From: Anaerostipes sp.
GTDB lineage: Bacteria > Bacillota > Clostridia > Lachnospirales > Lachnospiraceae
DNA: 64,000 nt
Reading direction: 5' to 3'
Assembly: GCF_018381315.1 (NCBI RefSeq)
Contig: NZ_JAGZSD010000008.1
Coordinates: 62,001 to 126,000, forward strand
Shown here: in pieces, positions 32,813 through 41,551 of the stretch
How the letters are laid out: every line of letters begins with the position of its first letter
How positions within the stretch are numbered: the stretch's first letter is position 1
Notes under the pieces: model-generated
Told to the model about the DNA's origin: nothing
Database searches by the model: none
What the model saw: the letters and a program-made list of their open reading frames with translations, nothing else
Made by a program: the position numbers and the translations under genes

Positions 32813-34946
32813 GTTCATCCTCCTCGATAATCTCAAAATCAATATTTTTCAAAATTTTATCAACTCCGGTCACTGAAATCTTTACAGGCTGTCCAAGTTT
32901 CCAGGTTCGTCCTGTTCTTTCCCCTACCATAGAGTATGACATTTCATTATAATTATAATAATCTCCCGGAAGCTTGGACACATGGACCATCCCTTCTATT
33001 GTATTCGGAAGCTCCACGTAAATACCCCATCCTGTCACTCCGGAGATGACGCCTTTATACTGCTGCCCGATATGACGTTCCATATACTCGGCTTTTTTCA
33101 GCTTTTCTACTTCTCTCTCTACTTCATCTGCCCTGCGCTCCATTTTAGAAGACTGTTCAGAAACCTTCGGAAGTATTGATTCATAATGCCGGATTCTTTT
33201 CGTATTAAGCTTTCCGCGCAGGCTTTCCTTTATGATCCTGTGAATCTGAAGATCCGGGTATCTTCGGATCGGGGACGTAAAATGGCAGTAATATTGGGTA
33301 GACAGGCCGAAATGCCCTGAACTCTCCGTTGTATACCTGGCCTGCTTCATAGACCTTAGCGTAAGCCGGCTGATCAAAGCCTCCTCCGGCGTCCCCTCCA
33401 CTTTCGTCAGCAGTTTTTGTATCTCTTTCGGATGGATCTCATCCTTTTTCAGTTTCAGTACAATCCCGAAATTCTCCAGAAAAGTCCGCAGCTTCTGAAC
33501 CTTTTCCCCATCCGGATTGTCATGAGTCCGGTAGACAAATGGCGTCTCCTGCCAGTAAAAGTTCTCAGCAACTGTCTCATTGGCCAAAAGCATAAAATCT
33601 TCTATTATTTTTGTGGCTGCATTTCTTTTGGCAGGAATCACATCCACTGCTTTTCCGTCTTCATTCAGGACAATCTTTGACTCAGGAAAATCAAAATCAA
33701 CACTTCCCCGTTCATGTCTCAATTCCCTCAGTATATCAGACAGTTCCTTCATCTGCTCAAACATCTGAACAAAATCTTTATATCGTATACGCTCTCCCTC
33801 ATCTCCGTCCAGCACTGCCGCTACACTTGTATAAGTCATTCGCTCGTCCACATGTATAACAGTTTCCGCTATGCGGTGGCTTTTTAAATTCCCCTTTTCA
33901 TCCAGATCCATAATACAGCTTAATGCCAGGCGGTCAGCTCCAGCATTGAGAGAACAGATGCCATTAGACAGCTGATGAGGCAGCATCGGTATCACCCGGT
34001 CTACCAAGTATACACTAGTTCCTCTTTTCAGCGCTTCCTTATCCAATGCAGAGTGTTCTTTCACATACTCAGAGACATCTGCAATATGAACACCCAGCTG
34101 ATATCCGCTGTCCGTTTTTGTCAGGGTTATGGCATCATCCAGATCCTTGGCATCCTCGCCGTCAATGGTTACTGTCTGCCAGTCCCTCAGATCCATCCGT
34201 CCGTCCAGGGCTGTTTTTTCCACGGAAGAAGGTACTTTTTCCACTTCCTGAATAACTTCTTCCCCAAACTCTGTAGGAATATTGTATGCCTTTACAATCG
34301 ACAGAATGTCCACTCTCGGATCGTCTCTGTGTCCCAGAACTTCTATGATCCTGCCTTCAGGGCTTCTTCTTATATCCCCGTAATCCGTAATCTTTACCAG
34401 AACCTTGAATCCGTCTGAAAGATTCCCGCACTGTTCTTTTGGAATAAAAATATCGCTGTCAAATCTTTGATTATCAGGAACGACAAATCCATAGCTTTTG
34501 TTTTTTTCAAAAGTCCCTACAATCTCCTTCATTCCCCGCTCAATGATCTTAATAACTCTGGCTTCTTTTCTCCTGCCGGATTTTGCCTGCTCTTGTGTCA
34601 CCTCAATCAAAACCGTATCTTCATGAAAGGCTCCGTTCATATCATTTTCACCGATATAAAAATCATCGTCTTCCCCTTCTACCGAGACAAATCCAAATCC
34701 CTTTTGGGTACATACAAAGGTTCCGGTAAGCATCTTTTTAGTAACAGGGCGATACTTGCCTCTTTTGGAAACCTCCACAACCCCTTCATCCACAAGTTCC
34801 CCCAGAATCTGAGTAAACTCTTTGCGGTCTTCCGGCTCTACCTGCAAAAGATATCCAATTTCCTTTTGCTTCATAGGCTGATAATGTTTATCATAAATCA
34901 GATCTCTGATTCTTTTTTTTCTTTGATTAAATAATTGCTTGTCCAT
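32775..34946 (-). CDS. rnr: Ribonuclease R
   Basis: Processive 3'-5' exoribonuclease of 723 residues that degrades structured RNA and non-stop mRNA after trans-translation. Order: N-terminal winged helix (LIYDKHYQPMKQKEIGYLL), two cold-shock domains, the catalytic RNB domain with DGEDAKDLDDAITL (four Asp) and HIADVSEYVKEHSALDKEA, and a C-terminal S1 domain (GVISGVTGWGIYVELPNTIE). The long Lys-rich tail of E. coli RNase R is absent. The 3' end overlaps smpB, coupling enzyme and tmRNA partner. Upstream lies a structured repeat element, then secG. Confidence 0.97.
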   Translation of the reverse strand: MDKQLFNQRKKRIRDLIYDKHYQPMKQKEIGYLLQVEPEDRKEFTQILGELVDEGVVEVSKRGKYRPVTKKMLTGTFVCTQKGFGFVSVEGEDDDFYIGENDMNGAFHEDTVLIEVTQEQAKSGRRKEARVIKIIERGMKEIVGTFEKNKSYGFVVPDNQRFDSDIFIPKEQCGNLSDGFKVLVKITDYGDIRRSPEGRIIEVLGHRDDPRVDILSIVKAYNIPTEFGEEVIQEVEKVPSSVEKTALDGRMDLRDWQTVTIDGEDAKDLDDAITLTKTDSGYQLGVHIADVSEYVKEHSALDKEALKRGTSVYLVDRVIPMLPHQLSNGICSLNAGADRLALSCIMDLDEKGNLKSHRIAETVIHVDERMTYTSVAAVLDGDEGERIRYKDFVQMFEQMKELSDILRELRHERGSVDFDFPESKIVLNEDGKAVDVIPAKRNAATKIIEDFMLLANETVAENFYWQETPFVYRTHDNPDGEKVQKLRTFLENFGIVLKLKKDEIHPKEIQKLLTKVEGTPEEALISRLTLRSMKQARYTTESSGHFGLSTQYYCHFTSPIRRYPDLQIHRIIKESLRGKLNTKRIRHYESILPKVSEQSSKMERRADEVEREVEKLKKAEYMERHIGQQYKGVISGVTGWGIYVELPNTIEGMVHVSKLPGDYYNYNEMSYSMVGERTGRTWKLGQPVKISVTGVDKILKNIDFEIIEEDEHGEDRRNKADSE

Positions 34947-34981
34947 AATGTTTCCTTTTCTTTCTGCAGAATATCATATAA

Positions 34982-35163
34982 TTTCCTATGGAAGGCCAAA
35001 GTGGGCATGCCCACCTCAGTTCCCCCAACCTCTCATTCTTTGAAGGGCTTGTACACTTTGCGCGCCAAATGCAATTTGCTGGAGGCAAATAATTTCTTTA
35101 TGCATTTGTGCGCATCCTGCCCGCAGGGCTTTTTTATTTCATAGGGCGCTCTTTCCTATGGAA
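34982..35163. repeat. Structured intergenic element, copy 2 (between secG and rnr)
   Basis: Module 34997-35060 resembles 11226-11290: GTGGGCATGCCCAC forms a hairpin and GAAGGGCTTG is shared. A branched second structure follows (CAAATGCA 35066-35073 with TGCATTTG 35101-35108, and inner ATTTGC/GCAAAT). The whole 182-base stretch lies between two identical 12-mers TTTCCTATGGAA (34982-34993 and 35152-35163). It looks like a small non-coding repeat or mobile element; family not recognised. Confidence 0.6.
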
Positions 35164-35206
35164 TAAAAAAACACTTCTTAAACATTATCTGCTTTAAGAA
35201 GTGTTT
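35163..35206 (-). terminator. Terminator of secG
   Basis: Perfect 14-bp stem AAACACTTCTTAAA (35169-35182) and TTTAAGAAGTGTTT (35193-35206), 10-base loop, with a T-run following on the minus strand. Confidence 0.88.
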
Positions 35207-35211
35207 CCATT

Positions 35212-35448
35212 CTAAAGAAATCTGGAACAAAGAAGAGCCGCTGTCAAAAAAAAGATTACTGTAAATACAGTTGTTGCTTTTATAATGCTGCCTTCTCTGG
35301 AACGGCCTTTGTTCTTGCTCCAATACGTACCGGAGATCGTTGACCCTGTCAGGGATCCCAATCCGGCTTCTTTTCCTTCTTGCATCAATACTAATATAAT
35401 TAGAACAATACACGATACTAAAAACAATATTGTTAATGCCGTTTTCAT
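35212..35448 (-). CDS. secG: Preprotein translocase subunit SecG
   Basis: Small SecYEG component of 78 residues with two membrane helices (ALTILFLVSCIVLIILVLMQ and TTVFTVIFFLTAALL). The loop EGKEAGLGSLTGSTISGTYW is the conserved SecG motif. An AGGAGGAAG site precedes the ATG. secG-rnr-smpB is a common Firmicute order. Confidence 0.96.
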   Translation of the reverse strand: MKTALTILFLVSCIVLIILVLMQEGKEAGLGSLTGSTISGTYWSKNKGRSREGSIIKATTVFTVIFFLTAALLCSRFL

Positions 35449-35485
35449 TGCTTCTTCCTCCTAATGTTTCTGCTCACTGCTGATT

Positions 35486-35514
35486 ATTCTAGCACACCTT
35501 TCCATAAAATGCAA
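35486..35514 (-). promoter_or_regulatory. Promoter of secG
   Basis: TTGCAT (35509-35514), 17-base spacer, TAGAAT (35486-35491) on the minus strand, ending 37 bases before the start codon. Confidence 0.6.
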
Positions 35515-35529
35515 GGACGCCTTAAAATC

Positions 35530-38415
35530 TTACCTTTTCTTAACGGAAATCTGAGTATATATCCGTTTGCCTTTTACTTTGCGAAACCCTTTCAGACGGA
35601 ACTGATATTTCTTCTTCAAGCTTATCTTTTTCTTCTCATACCGGATCGTTCCTCCCCTGGATGTCTCCTTCACTTTTTTATATCTTCCTGACCCGGTCTT
35701 CATTTCCACCACATATCCCTGATAGCCGCTGATATTTGAGTAAGTGATCTGAATGATATTAACCGCATTCTTTCCCTTTGCTTTTTTCATTTTGTCATAT
35801 CGGCGTTTTTTATTTTTCATTGTCCGGTACGGCTTTACTTTAAAATAATATTTCTTTCCAGGCTTTAGAAAAACAGTAGTTTTCGCCGCTTTCTTTACTG
35901 TCTTTACTTTTTTAAATGGCCCTTTCTTTCCTCCCCTTGCATAAACGGCATACCCGGAACGCCCTTTTGATTTCTTCCATGTCACCTGGATTTTTGCATA
36001 TCTTGCCACTTGATAAGTCATCTTTTTCTTTGGTTTGGGTTTTGAAACACTTGGACTCACAGCTGTGTTTTTTTCTGTTCTTTCCGTGCCGGCCGATGTT
36101 GTGGGCCGGGTTGGCTTTGCAGTTGTACTGCCCGATACAGTGGAATTTGTTGATTCTGTGGCAGTATCTCCAGTATTGCCTGATTCTGAAAACTCTTCGC
36201 CCTTCAGAAAGATTCCCAGTCCGTTACTGCAGTTGACAGCCCCATAGACAGCTTCCCCGGATACTGCAAACCTGCACTCTGAATCGTCGGCAGATTTTGT
36301 AATATAGTTTCCAATCTGAGTCCAGACATCCTCTTTCCTGATATAAAGCTTTGCTGTCGTCTGCCCATCCTCCAGCCTTCCGACTGCTAAATTCCCCTGA
36401 TATACAGAAAGTTTACACCCACTTCCCTCGGGAAGCTGTGATATGTCTATGTTACTCCACAGTTTTCCGTCATACTCATACAATGAGGTTCCTGTCATAC
36501 CTGTGCTGCTGATATAAAGTCGTCCGTCAATGGCAACGCAGTCAAACGAATTTGCCTCCGTATTGATCTCTTTTAACAGGGACCAGCTTCCATCCACATA
36601 TCGCATCACCTTAAGGATATTGCTCCCAAAAATGTCCCGGAAGATCAGTACCGGAGCCCCCTGATACAGAGCAATCCCCGGCTCGCCAACTGCCTTCAGC
36701 TTATCAGCGGCATCTCCCATATCCGTTACTTCTTTGTCTGCAACCCTTTTCGCCTTCAGTTTATCCCCTTCATCATATACAGCATAAAAGCCATGATCAA
36801 AGGGCACTGCAGCAATCTTTCCGTTTCCATACCCATCTGATTTAAAAATCTGTGTCCATGAACCATTCTCAAATTTACTGAAAACGGTTTTGTATTCCTT
36901 CTTTTCTGAATATATAGCATAGATATCGCTCCCCACAGCCACAAGTTTAGGCCGGCACGCATTTTGAATCATACCCCCTACTTTTGTCCATACTTTTCCT
37001 GTTCTCTTCCTGATCTCGACTCCCTGCTGGCTTTCTGCTGCAAAATAAACATCACCGTTTACTGATGAAACAATGTCATATTCGCCTTTATCTTCCCCAG
37101 TATAGATTCTGTTCCATAATGCAAGTGCATCATAATCCGGAAATGTCAGCCGGAAGGAAATAGACTCCTCTGCATTCCCCACCTGATCAATAACAATTCC
37201 GCTGTTTCTTCCATCAGAGTATGTAATCGCATTATCCTTGATTCCTTTTGACCAGTCAGAAGTGCCAAAACTTGTTCTTCCTGCATTTTCAGATAAAAAC
37301 GACTCTGACAGATTGTCTTTGTTCCCCGGCCGGAATACATACAGATAATCATCTCCCCCAATGTTTCCATATTCTTCCTTCGTAGTGTCCACCCGATAAA
37401 TAATTAATCCGCTTCCAGGTATATGGGTATCCAGTTCTTCAGATCTCTGTTTTCCCTGTTTTCTATACTCTACTACAAAAAATTCCGTATCTGACATAGG
37501 ACTTTTTATCACAAAGGAATAATCTCTTCCTTTTGTTCCCGGAGCATACAGTGTATATGTCCCTGACTGATTTTGCTCCGAAAGATCAATCCAGCCCAGC
37601 TGCTTCCTCTGCCAGCTCAGCGGATACTGCAGAAACTCAGAAGAACCGCCCATAATATCCCACACCTGCACAGGATAACTTATAATTCCTTCCACAGACT
37701 GATTTCGGTATAAGTCCGGAAGTCCGAGAGTGTGCAAAAATTCATGGCAGACTACACCCTGTTTTTGAAATGAAGCCCAAAGATCTCCTGTATTGATCAG
37801 CACATAATGCCCTACATGTTTTCCATTTATATCCCAGTTCCCCGGGCTGTCCGCTTTGTGCGGATAAAATAATGTTGTCTGATCGGAATCTCCTTTATAA
37901 TGAACAAAAATCATCAAGTTATCAACAACCTGATCCCCGTCCAGATCCACTTCTGCTGAAGGACTTATTACATTTTTTGCCTTTCGGATCGTCTCGTCCA
38001 AAAACTGTACTTCTCCAGAATAACTGTCATAATAATCAGCATTGTGATCCATTGTAATAGGAATAATCTTTTCGCCTCTATACTGGGAAAATAAATTCTT
38101 AATATTTAATTTGCCTTCTGAAATGGCATCTATGTAGGTCGCCAGCGAGGTGCGGTTTTTTTCTCCTTTGCCATTCAGAATACGCTCATATGCATCAAAT
38201 CCTGCCAATAGCTCTGAGTTCCCGTCATAACTCAGTGATTCCTGATGACTGTTAAAATAATCCTCTTTCTCATCTTCCGGGAACTGAACAAACAGGACAA
38301 CGTTGCACCGCTGCCCTGCCTGTTTTAAAGTCTGTTCCCCGTTTACCGAAATACTCCATGCAAAGAAGATGCAGACTGCCATAATCCATAATATCACTTT
38401 CTTAATATGATTCAT
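35530..38415 (-). CDS. Secreted M6-family metalloprotease with Lys-rich C-terminal Fn3-like domains
   Basis: Secreted protein of 961 residues. A signal peptide (to about residue 27) is followed by an immune-inhibitor-A-like M6 peptidase domain: the zinc site is VVCHEFLHTLGLPDLY (HExxHxxGxxD) near residue 225, with the downstream WDIMGG Met-turn. A beta-propeller-like region of repeated WT-I/W-L strands follows (about 440-760), then a Ser/Thr-rich linker and two basic fibronectin-like domains (QVTWKKSKGRSGYAVYARGG and NISGYQGYVVEMKTG). The basic tail probably holds it at the wall. The ATG at 38415 has better spacing to AGGAGG than 38421. Substrate unknown. Confidence 0.9.
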   Translation of the reverse strand: MNHIKKVILWIMAVCIFFAWSISVNGEQTLKQAGQRCNVVLFVQFPEDEKEDYFNSHQESLSYDGNSELLAGFDAYERILNGKGEKNRTSLATYIDAISEGKLNIKNLFSQYRGEKIIPITMDHNADYYDSYSGEVQFLDETIRKAKNVISPSAEVDLDGDQVVDNLMIFVHYKGDSDQTTLFYPHKADSPGNWDINGKHVGHYVLINTGDLWASFQKQGVVCHEFLHTLGLPDLYRNQSVEGIISYPVQVWDIMGGSSEFLQYPLSWQRKQLGWIDLSEQNQSGTYTLYAPGTKGRDYSFVIKSPMSDTEFFVVEYRKQGKQRSEELDTHIPGSGLIIYRVDTTKEEYGNIGGDDYLYVFRPGNKDNLSESFLSENAGRTSFGTSDWSKGIKDNAITYSDGRNSGIVIDQVGNAEESISFRLTFPDYDALALWNRIYTGEDKGEYDIVSSVNGDVYFAAESQQGVEIRKRTGKVWTKVGGMIQNACRPKLVAVGSDIYAIYSEKKEYKTVFSKFENGSWTQIFKSDGYGNGKIAAVPFDHGFYAVYDEGDKLKAKRVADKEVTDMGDAADKLKAVGEPGIALYQGAPVLIFRDIFGSNILKVMRYVDGSWSLLKEINTEANSFDCVAIDGRLYISSTGMTGTSLYEYDGKLWSNIDISQLPEGSGCKLSVYQGNLAVGRLEDGQTTAKLYIRKEDVWTQIGNYITKSADDSECRFAVSGEAVYGAVNCSNGLGIFLKGEEFSESGNTGDTATESTNSTVSGSTTAKPTRPTTSAGTERTEKNTAVSPSVSKPKPKKKMTYQVARYAKIQVTWKKSKGRSGYAVYARGGKKGPFKKVKTVKKAAKTTVFLKPGKKYYFKVKPYRTMKNKKRRYDKMKKAKGKNAVNIIQITYSNISGYQGYVVEMKTGSGRYKKVKETSRGGTIRYEKKKISLKKKYQFRLKGFRKVKGKRIYTQISVKKR

Positions 38416-38472
38416 CCCCATCCCCTCCTGACAATGAAATACTGCTTTTTTCTTGATTATATCACTGTATCT

Positions 38473-39771
38473 CTACAAGTACAATCCATATCTCCTGCAG
38501 GACCCTAATTCTTCTTCAATTCTCAGCAGGCGGTTGTATTTTGCTGTCCGGTCAGAACGGCAGGGGGCACCTGTCTTGATCAGTCCGCTGTTTGTAGCCA
38601 CTGCAATGTCCGCAATGGTTGTATCTTCTGTTTCCCCTGACCGATGGGAGATAATCGTTTTATATCCTGCTCTTTTGGCAGTTTCGATAGCATCCAGAGT
38701 TTCTGTCAGTGTCCCGATCTGGTTCGGCTTGATTAGAATACTGTTTGCCATATCATTCTCAATACCGTCCATTAATCTTTTTTTATTTGTAACAAATAAA
38801 TCATCGCCAACCAGAAGTATTTTTTCTCCCAGACGGTAGGTGAGTACCTTCCAGCCTGGAGCATCTTCTTCGTTTAATCCGTCTTCAATGGAGAAAATAG
38901 GATAATGCTCTGCCAGCTGTTCATAATACTGTACCATCTCTTCAGAGTTCCTTCGGATTTCCTTTCCGGTCATTTTGCTTTCTCCCGGAAAGTAGTACAC
39001 GTCCTCATCTTCATCATAAATCTCTGAAGCAGCACAGTCCATAGCAATCATCACCTGTTCTCCTGCTTTGTAACCGGCATTTTCAATGGCTTTGACCAAA
39101 AGATCCAGTGCGGCTTCAGGACTTTCCAGATTCGGTGCAAAACCGCCTTCATCCCCCACACCTGTACTCAGATGATTCTCCTTTAAGATACTTTTCAGCT
39201 TATGGTAAATTTCTGTTCCCATCATTAGTGCTTCTTTGAAGGTCTCTGCTCCAACCGGTGCGATCATAAACTCCTGAAAGTCTACTGTATTGTCCGCATG
39301 TTTTCCCCCATTTAGAATATTCATCATCGGTACCGGAAGCTTACATGCGAAACTCCCTCCTAAATACTGGTACAACGGAATTCCCAGTCCATTTGCAGCA
39401 GCTCTCGCAGTGGCAAGAGATGCTCCGAGAATCGCATTTGCACCGAATTTCTCCTTATTCTCAGTTCCGTCTGCCTCTATCATGATCTGATCAATCTCGA
39501 TCTGATTGAGTGCATTTTTTCCCACCAGACGGTCCGCGATCCGGTGATTCACATGATTTACCGCTGTTTCTACTCCCAGACCCCCGTAGCGTTTTTCACG
39601 GTCACGAAGTTCCAGCGCCTCAAACTTTCCTGTAGAAGCACCTGACGGCACTAATGCAGCTCCAAAATGTCCGTTTGACAGCATAACTTCCACTTCCACC
39701 GTAGGGTTTCCCCTGGAGTCTAATACTTCTCTTCCTACAACATCTTCTATTGATAAGCCATATTTCAACAC
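38473..39771 (-). CDS. eno: Enolase
   Basis: Converts 2-phosphoglycerate to phosphoenolpyruvate; cytoplasmic, about 432 residues. Conserved segments: GREVLDSRGNPTVEVEVML, SGASTGKFEALELRD, MPMMNILNGGKHADNTVDFQ in slightly varied form, VGDEGGFAPNL, MAMDCAASEIY-like metal site, SIEDGLNEEDAPGW, KPNQIGTLTET and SHRSGETEDTTIAD. The start codon is GTG, either 39771 (seven bases after AAAGGA) or 39777. It ends the glycolytic gene group, after gpmI, whose terminator separates the two. Confidence 0.97.
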   Translation of the reverse strand: MLKYGLSIEDVVGREVLDSRGNPTVEVEVMLSNGHFGAALVPSGASTGKFEALELRDREKRYGGLGVETAVNHVNHRIADRLVGKNALNQIEIDQIMIEADGTENKEKFGANAILGASLATARAAANGLGIPLYQYLGGSFACKLPVPMMNILNGGKHADNTVDFQEFMIAPVGAETFKEALMMGTEIYHKLKSILKENHLSTGVGDEGGFAPNLESPEAALDLLVKAIENAGYKAGEQVMIAMDCAASEIYDEDEDVYYFPGESKMTGKEIRRNSEEMVQYYEQLAEHYPIFSIEDGLNEEDAPGWKVLTYRLGEKILLVGDDLFVTNKKRLMDGIENDMANSILIKPNQIGTLTETLDAIETAKRAGYKTIISHRSGETEDTTIADIAVATNSGLIKTGAPCRSDRTAKYNRLLRIEEELGSCRRYGLYL

Positions 39772-39833
39772 ATTCACATCCTTTACAAGTAATTAGTAGT
39801 ATTTTATCCAGATAGATGAAGATCCATACATTG

Positions 39834-39880
39834 AAATACAAAAAGAGAGCAGTGTGCCTCAAAAAAACACGCTGCTCTCT
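39834..39880 (-). terminator. Terminator of gpmI
   Basis: Perfect 13-bp stem AGAGAGCAGTGTG with one G-C variant to CACGCTGCTCTCT (39844-39880), followed by a T-run on the minus strand. eno is therefore transcribed separately. Confidence 0.85.
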
Positions 39881-39893
39881 GTCAATTATCAAA

Positions 39894-41435
39894 TTATTTT
39901 ACTAGTAAAGACTTTCCGGTCATTTCTTCCGGCTGTTCAAGTCCCATCATTTCAATAAGTGTTGGTGCAATGTCTGCCAAACATCCGCCTTCTCTCAGCT
40001 TAACACCGTCATTGTAATTTACTAAGATAAACGGTACCTGATTGATTGTATGAGCAGTAAACGGAGCTCCTGTCTCATAATCTACCAGCTGCTCTGCATT
40101 GCCGTGGTCAGCGCAGATAAACATCTGTCCATCTACTTTTTTGATAGCTTCCACTGCCCTGCCGACACATGCGTCTACAGTCTCAATCGCTTTTACAGCC
40201 GCATCGCAGATTCCGGTGTGGCCTACCATATCAGGATTTGCAAAGTTGATGATAATCACATCATATTTGTCAGACTCAATAGCATCCACAAGTTTGCTTC
40301 CTACTTCCAATGCGCTCATCTCCGGCTGCAGATCATAAGTTGCCACAGAAGGGGATTTTACAAGAATTCTCTCTTCTCCTTCATTTGGAACTTCTACTCC
40401 TCCGTTGAAGAAGAAAGTTACATGTGCATACTTCTCTGTCTCAGCCAGACGAAGCTGTTTCAGCCCTTCTTTTGCTAAAAATTCCCCAAATGTGTTTTTG
40501 ATTTCAACTTTATGGAACGATACAATTTTATTCGGAATTGTTGCATCATATTCTGTAAAGCATACATAGGTTGTCTTAAAGTATCCGTTTGGACGCTCAA
40601 AGCTGTCAAACTTGTCATCACAGATTGCTCTTGTGATCTCTCTTGCACGGTCCGGACGGAAGTTAAAGAATACGACAGAATCATTTTCTTTGATTGTAGC
40701 AGTCGGCTCTCCATTCTCTGTAATGACAGTCGGCAGAACGAACTCATCATTGACTTCCTCTTTGTAAGAATCTGCAATGGCGTCAACAGCGGAGTCTTTC
40801 ATCACTCCTTCTCCCAGGACAAGCGCTTTGTAAGCCTTCTCTACGCGGTCCCAGCGGTTATCACGGTCCATGGCATAGTAACGCCCGGAAACGGTGGCAA
40901 CTTTACCTACGCCGATTTCTTTCATCTTTGCTTCCAATTCTTCTACAAATCCTTTTCCAGAAGTCGGAGCTGTATCACGTCCGTCCAAAAAGGCATGTAC
41001 ATACACTTTTTCAATATTATTTCTCTTTGCAAGCTCCAGCAGGCCGTACAGATGAGTATTATGGCTATGTACCCCTCCGTCGGATACTAATCCCATTGCA
41101 TGCAGCGCACTGCCGTTCTTTTTGCAGTTTTCCACTGCCTGAAGCAGTGCTTCGTTTTTAAAGAAATCCCCATCCTGAATTTCTTTTGTGATCCTTGTCA
41201 GTTCCTGGTAAACGATCCTTCCTGCACCCATGTTCAGATGGCCTACTTCTGAATTTCCCATCTGTCCTTCCGGAAGACCTACTGCCATCCCGGACGCATT
41301 GCCAGGAACAAACGGGCAGTTTTCCATCAATCCGTCCATAACCGGAGTATTTGCAGCTGCGATCGCATTGCCCTCTTTCTTATCATTTAATCCATAACCA
41401 TCTAAAATCATTAAAACGGTAGGTTTTTTACTCAT
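39894..41435 (-). CDS. gpmI: 2,3-bisphosphoglycerate-independent phosphoglycerate mutase
   Basis: Mn-dependent interconversion of 3- and 2-phosphoglycerate, 513 residues. The alkaline-phosphatase-like core starts VLMILDGYGLNDKKEGNAI and has MGNSEVGHLNMGAGRIVYQ (catalytic Ser in GNSE), the inserted transferase domain with SDGGVHSHNTHL and HAFLDGRDTAP, and metal ligands in NFANPDMVGHTG and ICADHGNAEQ. It has its own promoter (41486-41514) and terminator. Confidence 0.98.
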   Translation of the reverse strand: MSKKPTVLMILDGYGLNDKKEGNAIAAANTPVMDGLMENCPFVPGNASGMAVGLPEGQMGNSEVGHLNMGAGRIVYQELTRITKEIQDGDFFKNEALLQAVENCKKNGSALHAMGLVSDGGVHSHNTHLYGLLELAKRNNIEKVYVHAFLDGRDTAPTSGKGFVEELEAKMKEIGVGKVATVSGRYYAMDRDNRWDRVEKAYKALVLGEGVMKDSAVDAIADSYKEEVNDEFVLPTVITENGEPTATIKENDSVVFFNFRPDRAREITRAICDDKFDSFERPNGYFKTTYVCFTEYDATIPNKIVSFHKVEIKNTFGEFLAKEGLKQLRLAETEKYAHVTFFFNGGVEVPNEGEERILVKSPSVATYDLQPEMSALEVGSKLVDAIESDKYDVIIINFANPDMVGHTGICDAAVKAIETVDACVGRAVEAIKKVDGQMFICADHGNAEQLVDYETGAPFTAHTINQVPFILVNYNDGVKLREGGCLADIAPTLIEMMGLEQPEEMTGKSLLVK

Positions 41436-41485
41436 TGTTATCTCCTTTATCTTGTCATTTTGGCTGTCTTAAATATACCGTTAAT

Positions 41486-41514
41486 ATTATAACGTTTTTT
41501 TTGTTTAATTTCAA
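41486..41514 (-). promoter_or_regulatory. Promoter of gpmI
   Basis: TTGAAA (41509-41514), 17-base spacer, TATAAT (41486-41491) on the minus strand, in the gap after the surface-protein gene. Confidence 0.75.
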
Positions 41515-41551
41515 CTTATCTAATATGCCCTATTCGCTATAATTTACTCAG

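Noticed and set aside
40512..41090. Plus-strand frame of 192 codons
   Set aside because: Antisense shadow of gpmI.
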